Origin: an uncultured Clostridia bacterium
GTDB lineage: Bacteria; Bacillota; Clostridia; Christensenellales; Aristaeellaceae
Direction of reading: 5' to 3'
DNA: 53,511 bases
Assembly (NCBI GenBank): GCA_947596085.1
Contig: CANQEW010000012.1
Coordinates: forward strand, 1 to 53,511
The notes beneath the pieces are model-generated. The model did not search any database. It worked only from the letters and a program-made list of their open reading frames with translations, and was not told where the DNA came from. Each line of letters begins with the position of its first letter. Position 1 is the first letter of the stretch. Both the position numbers and the translations under genes were made by a program. Positions 17,336 through 24,810 of the stretch are shown piece after piece.

Positions 17336-18846
17336 CGCGAACCACCGCCCAGATCGGTGGTGTACTCCCAGAGCACCTCGTCGCCGTCGTGAAGCGGACA
17401 GCTTCCGCAGCTCAGCGAGGGCGATTCGCCGTTGACGTAGTACAGCCAGCCGGAGAGTTCGCCGTAGGCGAACTCATAGAGATAGTTGATGCCTTTGACG
17501 TAGGCCATCGCCGCGCTGCCCTCGTATTCGAGATGGATGCCGTGGGTCCGCGCGGCGGCGGTGAGCGCGTCGAACACGCTGTCACCCTCGGCGAAGGGAA
17601 TCTCGGATGGCGGCAGGATCACGCCGTCCTCGGGCGTGCTGCCGTCGTCCGCGCGCCCGGCCACGCCGTCGCAGCGGATGGAGAGCGTGACGTGGCCGTC
17701 GGCGGGGACGTTCGCCAGCGCGTCGGGGTCGTAGTAATTCTGGACGCTCTCGAACTGCATGAACCACACCGCGCAGCTCAAAGCGAGGGCGATCAGCAGC
17801 ACAAAGGCCAGATGTTTGCGCGCGGCGCGCTTCCGCGTCAGCGCGAAGGCCGCGCCCGCGACCGCCAGCAGGCCGATGGCAGCGAGGGCGACGCGCTTCC
17901 ACCGGGGGAGGCCGAGATCCCGGGCGCTCCGGGGCTCGACCTTCGCGACGCGCACATTGTTGAAGTCGTAGAACGCCTCACCGGGGGATTCCAGCGCGAT
18001 CAGCGCCTGCAGCGCCTGGGCGGTGGCGGTGGGGTTGGCCTCGCCGCCGCTCAGGTGGGCAAAGCCGCCCGAGGGGACGCGGTAGTCCATCAGCGCGTCG
18101 CGCACCGTCCTTCCATTCTTGACGAAGCGGGAATCGTCCACGTCCACGCCCAGCCCCGCCAGCGCGATCAGCACCTGCGCGGCGCTCTCAGAGTTTTCGC
18201 TGCCCATGCTGGCGAAGCCGCCGGACTCCATCTGCCGCCGGGAGAGGAAATCGAGCGCCCGCTCGACGGCGCCGTCCAGCGCCGCGCTCTCCACCTTGCA
18301 GCAGGCGAGCGCCTGCAGGCACATGGCGGTCACGTCCACGTCGCCGGTGTCGCCGGTCACGCGCCAGCCGCCGTCCTTGAGCTGAAGTCCGACGAGCTCG
18401 TCCGCCACCGATTCCGCCGTGAACTGCTTCGACGGCGCGCCGTTGTTGAGCAGGTGCAGCGCCCAGACCCAGCTCATCGCGCCCAGCGCGCCCGCGCCCT
18501 TGTCCACGACGCCCTCAGGCACGCGTTCCGTCGCGCCGCAGGCCATCAGCGCGAGCGCCGTGCGCATGCGCGTGTTGGCGTTGGAGATGCCCGCTTCCAG
18601 CTTCGCGGCGGCGGCGCTGGCGTAGGCCGAGTAGTCCAGGCTCTTCCCCGCGCGGATCAGGCAGAGCACATAGTTGTCCGACGCGCTGCCCGCGCCCGCG
18701 GCGAGTTCGCCGTCGAGCCACACCTGAACGTCCACGCCGCCGGACGCAAAGGCCCAGGTTTCGTCGATCGACTCCGCCCGGGCGCACAAAGGCGCGAGCG
18801 CCAGCAGAAGCGCCAGCACCCGCGCGAGAATCCGATTCAGTTTCAT
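17332..18846 (-). CDS. Membrane-anchored transcobalamin-like protein (alpha/alpha barrel plus DUF4430)
   Basis: 504 residues. A signal peptide (cleavage near ARA-ES, residue 25) is followed by a terpenoid-cyclase-type alpha/alpha repeat domain (about 50-290) with repeats marked by LKDGGW (157), MESGGF (206) and VPSGGF (257), each followed by a TA..LQAL-type helix. Two membrane helices (318-336, 346-363) flank a basic loop (TRKRAARKH), which predicts both domains outside the cell. A DUF4430 domain (about 385-497: DSVFDALTAAARTHGI, SGWLYYVNGE, HDGDEVLWEYT) ends the chain. Barrel plus DUF4430 is the layout of animal intrinsic factor and transcobalamin, so a surface corrinoid-capture role is inferred. 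Confidence 0.78.
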   Translation of the reverse strand: MKLNRILARVLALLLALAPLCARAESIDETWAFASGGVDVQVWLDGELAAGAGSASDNYVLCLIRAGKSLDYSAYASAAAAKLEAGISNANTRMRTALALMACGATERVPEGVVDKGAGALGAMSWVWALHLLNNGAPSKQFTAESVADELVGLQLKDGGWRVTGDTGDVDVTAMCLQALACCKVESAALDGAVERALDFLSRRQMESGGFASMGSENSESAAQVLIALAGLGVDVDDSRFVKNGRTVRDALMDYRVPSGGFAHLSGGEANPTATAQALQALIALESPGEAFYDFNNVRVAKVEPRSARDLGLPRWKRVALAAIGLLAVAGAAFALTRKRAARKHLAFVLLIALALSCAVWFMQFESVQNYYDPDALANVPADGHVTLSIRCDGVAGRADDGSTPEDGVILPPSEIPFAEGDSVFDALTAAARTHGIHLEYEGSAAMAYVKGINYLYEFAYGELSGWLYYVNGESPSLSCGSCPLHDGDEVLWEYTTDLGGGSR

Positions 18847-19517
18847 TCCGCCTCGTGCACCGTGAACACGTAGACCGGGGGCACGAGCACCGCGCCGTCA
18901 TAGCGCGCGGAGACGGTGTATACGCCGGGCTCGGCGGGGGTCTCCAGGATCACGGAGCCGCTCTCGTCGGTGACCAGGCCGGTGTCCTCGCCGTTCAGGG
19001 TGATCTTCGCGCCGGCGACGGGGGTCTCGACCACGTTCCAGTCCGCGTCGTGGCCCTGCTGGATCAGCGTGAGCTTGCCGCCGTCCCCGGCGGAGAAGTA
19101 GCTGAACGCGTCCGACCAGTTCTCCAGATCCTGATAGGCGTAGGCCTGCACGTGCGCGCCCTCGGTCACGGGATCGGCCAGATTCAGGCAGGAGGCGTTG
19201 TCCACGCAGTAGCCGAAGCTGCCGCCGTTGTCGATGCCCCAGAGCTTGGTCAGGCTCGGGCCGTAGCCCTGGTCCTCGGCGGCGAAACCGGCGGCCGCGC
19301 CGCCCTCGAAGTACTGCTCGTGGGCGCAGTAGAGCGCGTCGTAGACGGTGAGCGCGCCGTCGCCGTCCGCGTCGGTGACCTCGGTGGCGGTGTAGGCGAG
19401 CTGGAGCTCGCCCGCGCCGTCGCTGATGGTGACGTAGATGGTTTCGGCGAAGGCGGCGCCGCAGAGCAGCGCGAGCGCGATCAGAGTACAAATCAGTTTC
19501 TTCATTTTATTCTTCAT
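18843..19517 (-). CDS. Secreted DUF4430-like protein with C-terminal Ig-like domain
   Basis: 225 residues. A signal peptide (cleavage near AFA-ET) precedes a DUF4430-type region with LTVYDALYCAHEQYFEGG, GYGPSLTKLWGID and FGYCVDNASC, followed by a short beta domain (VAGAKITLNGEDTGLVTD, then GVYTVSARYDG) like the carboxypeptidase-regulatory or Ig-like fold. The ATG at 19517 was chosen because AAGGAAGG lies 9 nt upstream; the next ATG (19505) is too far from it. First gene of the ECF operon, directly behind the leader. Probably works with the next gene product as a corrinoid binder at the cell surface; there is no membrane anchor of its own. Confidence 0.72.
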   Translation of the reverse strand: MKNKMKKLICTLIALALLCGAAFAETIYVTISDGAGELQLAYTATEVTDADGDGALTVYDALYCAHEQYFEGGAAAGFAAEDQGYGPSLTKLWGIDNGGSFGYCVDNASCLNLADPVTEGAHVQAYAYQDLENWSDAFSYFSAGDGGKLTLIQQGHDADWNVVETPVAGAKITLNGEDTGLVTDESGSVILETPAEPGVYTVSARYDGAVLVPPVYVFTVHEAE

Positions 19518-19545
19518 TTTGGTTTTCCTTCCTTTCCTGACGAAC

Positions 19546-19565
19546 CGGGCGCGAAAAAGCGCCCG
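19546..19565 (-). promoter_or_regulatory. Leader hairpin next to the SD of the ECF operon
   Basis: A 7-bp GC stem (19546-19552 with 19559-19565) has a T-rich 6-nt loop on the RNA strand and lies about 20 nt before the SD. It could be part of the riboswitch expression platform. Confidence 0.4.
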
Positions 19566-19649
19566 CGTGGCGGCGCGAGCGCAGAATTTCCCCATCGGAA
19601 TATGCTCCGGCGAGGGCTGCGCTCTTCCGGCCCAAGAACGTTTGCCCAT

Positions 19650-19757
19650 CGCGCGCGCGGGCGGCCCGACTTTCGCGTATCCGCGATCACGGTAATGACG
19701 GTTGCGGCGGATTTTCACCGCCTTCCCCCGCTGCGCTCGATTCGAATCAATTCGACA
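19650..19757 (-). promoter_or_regulatory. Probable cobalamin riboswitch (ECF/DUF4430 operon leader)
   Basis: The minus-strand leader holds, in order, GGGGGAAGG, GCGGTGAAAATCCGC (a stem-loop with the GGTGAAAATCC consensus, 19707-19723), CGCAACCGTCATTACCGTGA, and a later GAAAGTCGGG...CC segment where the B12 box belongs. The first two blocks agree well with cobalamin riboswitches; the B12 box is diverged, so this may be a variant class. It starts at the predicted transcription start (about 19757) and lies 130 nt upstream of the first gene. Confidence 0.7.
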
Positions 19758-19763
19758 GCGCAT

Positions 19764-19792
19764 AGTGTAGCACAGTCCGCGCCGCTTGTCAA
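19764..19792 (-). promoter_or_regulatory. Promoter of the ECF/DUF4430 operon
   Basis: On the minus strand a perfect TTGACA (complement of 19787-19792), 17 nt and TACACT (complement of 19764-19769). It drives the riboswitch leader. Confidence 0.82.
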
Positions 19793-19842
19793 CGCGAAAG
19801 CGGTTAACTTTGCTCCGAAGGGTGAGGAATGACGCAAATCGG

Positions 19843-19871
19843 TTGAAATTTCTTTTGCGCTGTGTTAAAAT
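19843..19871 (+). promoter_or_regulatory. Promoter of the PfkB kinase gene
   Basis: TTGAAA (19843-19848), 17 nt, TAAAAT (19866-19871). It is divergent from the ECF operon promoter, with about 50 nt between the -35 elements. Confidence 0.75.
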
Positions 19872-19908
19872 GAAATTGGAAAAAATTCTGATGTTTGGAG
19901 GGATCGCC

Positions 19909-20910
19909 GTGGGCAAGGGCATCTGCGTGGCGGGGAATATGATCGTCGACATTCTCTACTCCACAAACGGCTGGCCGGAACAGGGAAAGCTTGTGCACAT
20001 ACTGGGCGACGTGTCCCGCTCGACGGGCGGCGCGGTCTGCAACACGATCATCGACCTCGCGAAGCTCGCGCCCTCCATGCCGCTCTACGCCATGGGCCGC
20101 GTCGGCGCGGACGCGGAGGGCGATCTGATCCTGGAAAAGCTCGGCGCGCATCCGAACATCGATACAAGCCGGGTGCTTCGCGACGGCACCTCGGCGTTCA
20201 CGCTGGTGCTCAACGACGTGCTCACCAACGAGCGCACCTTCTTCACCTGCCTGGGCGCGAACGGCCGCTTCTGCGAGGACGATATCGACTGGGACCGGCT
20301 CGACTGCGGCATACTGCACATCGGCTATATCCTGCTGCTCAGCGCGCTCGATCAGGAGGACGCGGAGTTCGGAAGCAGGATGGCGCGGCTTCTGTGCCAC
20401 GCCCAGCGGCGCGGCATCAAGACGTCCATCGACGTGGTGAGCGAGGCCAGCGACCGCTTCCGCAGGCTGGTTCCCCCGGCGCTCAAGTACGCCGACTACT
20501 GCGTCATCAACGAGATCGAGGCGGGGGAGACCGTCGGCATCCCGCTGCGGGATGAGAACGACCGCCTGATCGTCGAAAACATTCCCTCGGCGCTCCGGCG
20601 CATGAAGGAGCTGGGCGTGTCCACGTGGGCGGTGATTCACAGCCCCGAGGGCGGCTACGGCATGGATGAGCGCGGCAATTACGTATCCATCGACAGCCTG
20701 CGCCTTCCCGACGGCTACATCAGGGGCAGCGTGGGCGCGGGCGACGCGTTCTGCGCGGGCGTGCTCTGCGCGGCGGAGCGCGGCGAGAGCCTGCGCGAGG
20801 CCATCGAGCTGGGCATCGGCTCGGCGGCGGCGTCTCTGAGCGAGGCCAGCGCCACCGACGGCATGCGCAGCGAGGCGGAGGTGCGCGCGCTCTACGCGAA
20901 GTTGCGTTAG
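19909..20910 (+). CDS. PfkB family carbohydrate kinase
   Basis: About 333 residues. The ribokinase-type start VAGNMIVDILY, the substrate-binding STGGAVCNTIIDLAKL and the C-terminal GSVGAGDAFCAGVLCA (anion hole and catalytic Asp) are all present, so it should be an active sugar or nucleoside kinase. The substrate cannot be named. The GTG at 19909 was chosen because GGAGGG lies 6 nt upstream and the predicted transcript starts near 19878. The gene ends tail-to-tail with the next one, with a 4-nt overlap of the two stop codons. Confidence 0.88.
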   Translation: MGKGICVAGNMIVDILYSTNGWPEQGKLVHILGDVSRSTGGAVCNTIIDLAKLAPSMPLYAMGRVGADAEGDLILEKLGAHPNIDTSRVLRDGTSAFTLVLNDVLTNERTFFTCLGANGRFCEDDIDWDRLDCGILHIGYILLLSALDQEDAEFGSRMARLLCHAQRRGIKTSIDVVSEASDRFRRLVPPALKYADYCVINEIEAGETVGIPLRDENDRLIVENIPSALRRMKELGVSTWAVIHSPEGGYGMDERGNYVSIDSLRLPDGYIRGSVGAGDAFCAGVLCAAERGESLREAIELGIGSAAASLSEASATDGMRSEAEVRALYAKLR

Positions 20911-21659
20911 AACAGCTTCGCCGGGCGCGGCGCGCGGTGGAGCGCGACCAGTGCCAGGAACAGCAGCGCCATCGCCGCGATCAGGTAGGTCAGGCTTCCG
21001 TTGAGGGCGTAGAGCGCCAGCAGCACGCACGCGAACAGCAGCCCCCGGGGCGCGTTTTTCCGGTTCACGAGCAGCGCGGCCGCGCGGCGAAGCCGGAACC
21101 GTAGGCGCGGCGAAGCGGGCGCCGCCGAATCGCAGTCGAAGCCCTCGGGGTGCTCGGCGATGAGCTGGCGGAGCAGGTTCGCGTCCACCAACGCCACGCG
21201 CGGCGACTTCAGGCTGGCGGCCAGCGCGCGGTCGTCCGCGCCGGCGGAGCAGGTGGCGCAGACGGCGAGCTGGGCCTCGCCGCGATGGGCGCGCCAGGCG
21301 TCGAACAGCCGGTCCTGGGGAAGCTTTGTGGACGGGTGCAGCTGGATCAGCTCCACCGGGCACTCCGCGCCATAGCTGGCGCGCAGCAGGTTTGCGAGGC
21401 GCTCCCTCGCCTCGGCCGCATCCATGCAGGCCAGGCGCATCAGCGCCCCGCTCGCGCAGCGGCGCACGCGGCGCTTCCGCCAGAATCGCCCCTGTGCGAT
21501 CAGTGCGATGATCCGCCGCGCGAGCTTCGCCAGCAGCGCGCAGCAAAACAGCGCCAGCAACAGCGCGGCGACGCGGCTTTTGAGCGCGCCGAGAAAGTAG
21601 AAGTACAGGCCGGCCGCGGCGGCCAGCGTCAGCACGAAGGCGTCGATCTTTTTGCCCAT
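20907..21659 (-). CDS. Membrane protein of unknown function
   Basis: About 250 residues. Two membrane helices near the N terminus (residues 8-22 and 29-45), a soluble middle domain of about 110 residues (RLANLLRASYGAECPVELIQ, then GEAQLAVCATCSAGADDRAL, VALVDANLLRQLI), a basic stretch and two closing membrane helices. The middle part has the alternating pattern of a restriction-endonuclease-like fold, but I cannot see a convincing catalytic motif, so no function is claimed. The ATG at 21659 follows GGGAGGA by 8 nt. Its coding end overlaps the PfkB stop. Confidence 0.6.
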   Translation of the reverse strand: MGKKIDAFVLTLAAAAGLYFYFLGALKSRVAALLLALFCCALLAKLARRIIALIAQGRFWRKRRVRRCASGALMRLACMDAAEARERLANLLRASYGAECPVELIQLHPSTKLPQDRLFDAWRAHRGEAQLAVCATCSAGADDRALAASLKSPRVALVDANLLRQLIAEHPEGFDCDSAAPASPRLRFRLRRAAALLVNRKNAPRGLLFACVLLALYALNGSLTYLIAAMALLFLALVALHRAPRPAKLF

Positions 21660-21733
21660 GGTTCGTCCTCCCGGAGAGCGTTTGCTTCCAGTTTGGACGG
21701 CTTTGGGCGGCACTATACCTGGAGGGATGCGCT

Positions 21734-22870
21734 ATGCGGGTTGGAATTATGGGTGGCACGCTCGATCCCGTGCACAGCGGGCACATCTTCGTGGCCCGGC
21801 GCGCGCGGGAGGTATTGAAGCTGGATCGGGTGATGCTGCTGCCCGCGGGCGATCCGCCGCACAAGGATCCGCCCACGTCCCAGGCCGACCGCATGGAGAT
21901 GGCGCGGCTGGCGGCGGCGGGCTGCGAGGGCGCGTTCGCCTGCGCGCTGGAGGTGGATCGCGCGGGCGTGACCTACACGCTGGACACGCTGCGCCAGCTC
22001 CGGCGGATGAACCCGAACACCGAGTGGTACTATCTGATCGGCGCGGACACGCTGGACGTGCTCGACACCTGGCGGGAATTCGGCGAGGTGGCGAAACTGT
22101 GCACCTTCGCGGTGAACGGCCGCGCGGAGGAGGACGCGAGCGTCGCGCGGATGCGCGCGCTGGAGGAGCGGTACGGCGCAAGGTTTGTCAACCTGCCCTT
22201 CCGCGGCCCGGACGTATCCTCCACGCAGGTGCGCGAGCGCGTTGCCGAGGGCATGAGCGTCGCGGGACTGGTGCCGGAGCCGGTGGCGACGTACATCCGC
22301 GCCCATGGGCTGTATCTCTGTGCGAAATCGAAGGCGCAGATTCTGGACATACTGCGGTCGGAGCTCAAGCCCGGACGCTTCCGCCACACGCTGGGCGTGG
22401 CCGAGACGGCGAAGCGGCTGGCGGAGCGTTGCGGCGTCGATCCGATGCGCGCGGAGCTGGCGGGGCTATTGCACGATTGCGTGAAGTCGATGCCCGTAAC
22501 CGAACAGCGCGCGCTCGCGCGGGAGGTGCCCGACGCGGACGCGGCGGAGCTCGCCGCCGACCGCGTGGTGCACGCCCCGGCGGGGTGTGTGGAGTCCTAC
22601 CGCCGCTTCGGCGTGCGGGACCGCTCGATCCTGTCCGCCATCCGCAAGCACACGCTGGGCGGGGAGGAGATGAGCGCCATGGACGCGCTGATCTACGTCG
22701 CGGACTTTGTGGAGCCCAACCGGGAGGACTTCTCCGGGCTGTCGGCGGCGCGGAATCTGGCGGAGCGGGACATCTTCGCGGCGGCGCGGCTGTGCGCGCA
22801 GCTGACGAGCGAACACGTGAGAAGCGAGGGCGGGCGGCCCCACGAGCGGACGCTCGCGATGTTGAAATAG
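21734..22870 (+). CDS. nadD: NadD-YqeK fusion: nicotinate-nucleotide adenylyltransferase plus HD-domain hydrolase
   Basis: 378 residues. Residues 1-190 are NadD (MGGTLDPVHSGHI nucleotide-binding motif, PAGDPPHKD, PDVSSTQVRERV), which adenylylates nicotinate mononucleotide for NAD synthesis. Residues about 195-378 are a YqeK-type HD domain (RFRHTLGVAE, LLHDCVK, IRKHTLGGEEMS, LIYVADFVEP), a family that cleaves diadenosine tetraphosphate. The two are separate neighbouring genes in Bacillus and are fused here. rsfS follows 30 nt downstream, the usual order. Confidence 0.95.
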   Translation: MRVGIMGGTLDPVHSGHIFVARRAREVLKLDRVMLLPAGDPPHKDPPTSQADRMEMARLAAAGCEGAFACALEVDRAGVTYTLDTLRQLRRMNPNTEWYYLIGADTLDVLDTWREFGEVAKLCTFAVNGRAEEDASVARMRALEERYGARFVNLPFRGPDVSSTQVRERVAEGMSVAGLVPEPVATYIRAHGLYLCAKSKAQILDILRSELKPGRFRHTLGVAETAKRLAERCGVDPMRAELAGLLHDCVKSMPVTEQRALAREVPDADAAELAADRVVHAPAGCVESYRRFGVRDRSILSAIRKHTLGGEEMSAMDALIYVADFVEPNREDFSGLSAARNLAERDIFAAARLCAQLTSEHVRSEGGRPHERTLAMLK

Positions 22871-22900
22871 ATTTCGAGATCGAAAGAGGAGGCATGAGGC

Positions 22901-23263
22901 ATGAATCAAGCGAAGGAACTGGCATTGAAGGCGGCGCGCTTCCTGGACAAGAAGGGCGCGACGGACATCGAGATTCTGGAGGTCACGCATCTGACCTCAA
23001 TCACGGACTACTTCGTGATCTGCAACGGCCGCAACATCCAGTCCGTGCGGACGCTGGCGGAGGATCTGGAGGACAAGCTGGCGGAGGAGGGCATCCAGCC
23101 CCGCCGCAAGGAGGGCGCGCGCGAATCGAAGTGGATCGTGCTGGACTACGCTCACGTGATCGTGCACGTGTTCCATCCCGACGAGCGCAGGTTCTACAAC
23201 ATCGAACGCCTGTGGCAGGACGGCACCAATCAGGTGGAGTTCATACCGCTGGGCGAGGAATAA
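22901..23263 (+). CDS. rsfS: Ribosomal silencing factor RsfS
   Basis: 120 residues with the family core ATDIEILEVTHLTSITDYFVIC and ESKWIVLDYAHVIVHVFHPDERRFYNIERLW. It binds ribosomal protein L14 and blocks subunit joining when nutrients are low. It has a good SD (AAGAGGAGG) and belongs to the nadD-yqeK operon. Confidence 0.96.
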   Translation: MNQAKELALKAARFLDKKGATDIEILEVTHLTSITDYFVICNGRNIQSVRTLAEDLEDKLAEEGIQPRRKEGARESKWIVLDYAHVIVHVFHPDERRFYNIERLWQDGTNQVEFIPLGEE

Positions 23264-23291
23264 ACTGAAGATACCTGGAGGATACATACCA

Positions 23292-24617
23292 ATGCAAGTC
23301 AGACCCATTGAACATCACATCTGGAATCCGAAGATGGAGTGCATCAGCCGCGATGAGCTGGCGCAGATGCAGAGCGAGCGGCTGGTGAAGTCGGTTCGCC
23401 ACGAGTACGACAACGTGAAATTCTACCGCGACCGCATGGACGCGGCGGGCGTGAAGCCGGAGGACATCCGCGGCCTGGAGGACTTGAAGTATCTGCCCTT
23501 CATGGACAAGCCGGACCTGCGCGACACCTTCCCCTTCGGCCTGCTGGCGGTGCCCACCCGGGACATCGTGCGCATCCAGGGTTCGTCGGGCACCACGGGC
23601 CATCCCATCGTGTCCGGCTACACGCGCGAGGATGTGAACATCTGGAGCGAGATGATGGCGCGCACGCTGACGGCGGCGGGCGGCGGACCAGAGGACATCG
23701 TGCAGGTTTCCTACGGCCTGGGCCTGTTCACGGGCGGCTTCGGCGCGTATCAGGGCGCGGACACCATCGGCGCGATGGTGCTGCCCATGTCCAGCGGCAA
23801 CACCCAGCGGCAGATCCTGATGATGAAGGAGCTGGGCGTGACGATGCTCTGCTGCACGCCGAGCTACGCGGTGTATCTGGGTGAGACGATCCACGACATG
23901 GGCCTCGACCCGAAGAGGGATCTCAAGCTGAAGGCCGGCTGCTTCGGCGCGGAGCCCTGGACCGAGGGCATGCGCCAGCGCATCGAGGAGCTTTTGTGCA
24001 TCGACGCCTGCGACATCTACGGCCTGACCGAGATCGCCGGCCCGGGCGTGAGCTTCGAGTGCCTGGTCAAGCAGGGCATGCACATCAACGAGGACCACGT
24101 GATCGCCGAGGTCATCAACCCGGCCACCGGCGAGCAGCTTCCCTACGGCGTGGAGGGCGAGCTGGTGTTCACCACTATCACCAAGACTGGAATGCCCATG
24201 ATCCGCTACCGCACGCACGACATGGTGACGCTCACCGACAAGAAGTGCGACTGCGGGCGCACGCTCGCGCGCATGGGCCGCGTCACGGGCCGCTCGGACG
24301 ACATGCTGGTCATTCGCGGCGTGAACGTGTTTCCGAGCCAGATCGAGTCCGTGCTGGTGGCCACGCCGGGCGTGTCGCCCCACTACATGCTGATCGCCGA
24401 CCGCGTGCACCACGCGGACACGCTGGAGATTCAGATGGAGCTGGCCGAGGACGCCTACGCGCTGGGTTACGAATTCGAGGAGCGCACGCGCCAGCGCGTG
24501 TTCGAGCAGGTGCGCAGCGTGGTGGGCATCTCCACGAAGGTCACCGTGCTGCCGCCGAAGTCCATCAAGCGCAGCGAGGGCAAGGCCAAGCGCGTGGACG
24601 ACAGAAGAAAATTGTGA
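23292..24617 (+). CDS. Phenylacetate-CoA ligase family enzyme (PaaK-like)
   Basis: 441 residues of the adenylate-forming superfamily. Visible motifs are the P-loop GSSGTTGHPIVSGYT, YGLGLFTGGFGAYQGAD, DIYGLTEIAGPGVSFEC, then TRTGDM-type RYRTHDMVTL and the C-terminal GRSDDMLVIRGVNVFPSQIES. The enzyme activates an aryl-acetic or similar acid to its CoA thioester through an acyl-adenylate. In gut anaerobes such proteins often act with indolepyruvate or arylpyruvate oxidoreductases, none of which is nearby. A 12-bp terminator follows. Confidence 0.92.
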   Translation: MQVRPIEHHIWNPKMECISRDELAQMQSERLVKSVRHEYDNVKFYRDRMDAAGVKPEDIRGLEDLKYLPFMDKPDLRDTFPFGLLAVPTRDIVRIQGSSGTTGHPIVSGYTREDVNIWSEMMARTLTAAGGGPEDIVQVSYGLGLFTGGFGAYQGADTIGAMVLPMSSGNTQRQILMMKELGVTMLCCTPSYAVYLGETIHDMGLDPKRDLKLKAGCFGAEPWTEGMRQRIEELLCIDACDIYGLTEIAGPGVSFECLVKQGMHINEDHVIAEVINPATGEQLPYGVEGELVFTTITKTGMPMIRYRTHDMVTLTDKKCDCGRTLARMGRVTGRSDDMLVIRGVNVFPSQIESVLVATPGVSPHYMLIADRVHHADTLEIQMELAEDAYALGYEFEERTRQRVFEQVRSVVGISTKVTVLPPKSIKRSEGKAKRVDDRRKL

Positions 24618-24661
24618 TCCCGGCGGCCGGGACCGGAGACAAATGTGGATCCAATCCGCGA

Positions 24662-24703
24662 CGACCCGACGCGAAGCGCGATTCCGCGTCGGGTCGCTCG
24701 CTT
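24662..24703 (+). terminator. Terminator after the CoA ligase gene
   Basis: A 12-bp GC-rich stem (24662-24673 with 24685-24696) is followed by CTCGCTTTG. The T run is short. Confidence 0.65.
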
Positions 24704-24729
24704 TGCCGCGAACCTTACGAAAGTGTTCG

Positions 24730-24758
24730 TTGACCGTGCCCCTTGGGCATACTAAAAT
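24730..24758 (+). promoter_or_regulatory. Promoter of the M16 peptidase gene
   Basis: TTGACC (24730-24735), 17 nt, TAAAAT (24753-24758). The spacer carries a short inverted repeat TGCCC...GGGCA. Confidence 0.75.
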
Positions 24759-24810
24759 AGTCGTAGGGCGCGCAGGTGTACGCCCGTTTCGCACGAAGGA
24801 GGTAGCTGAA

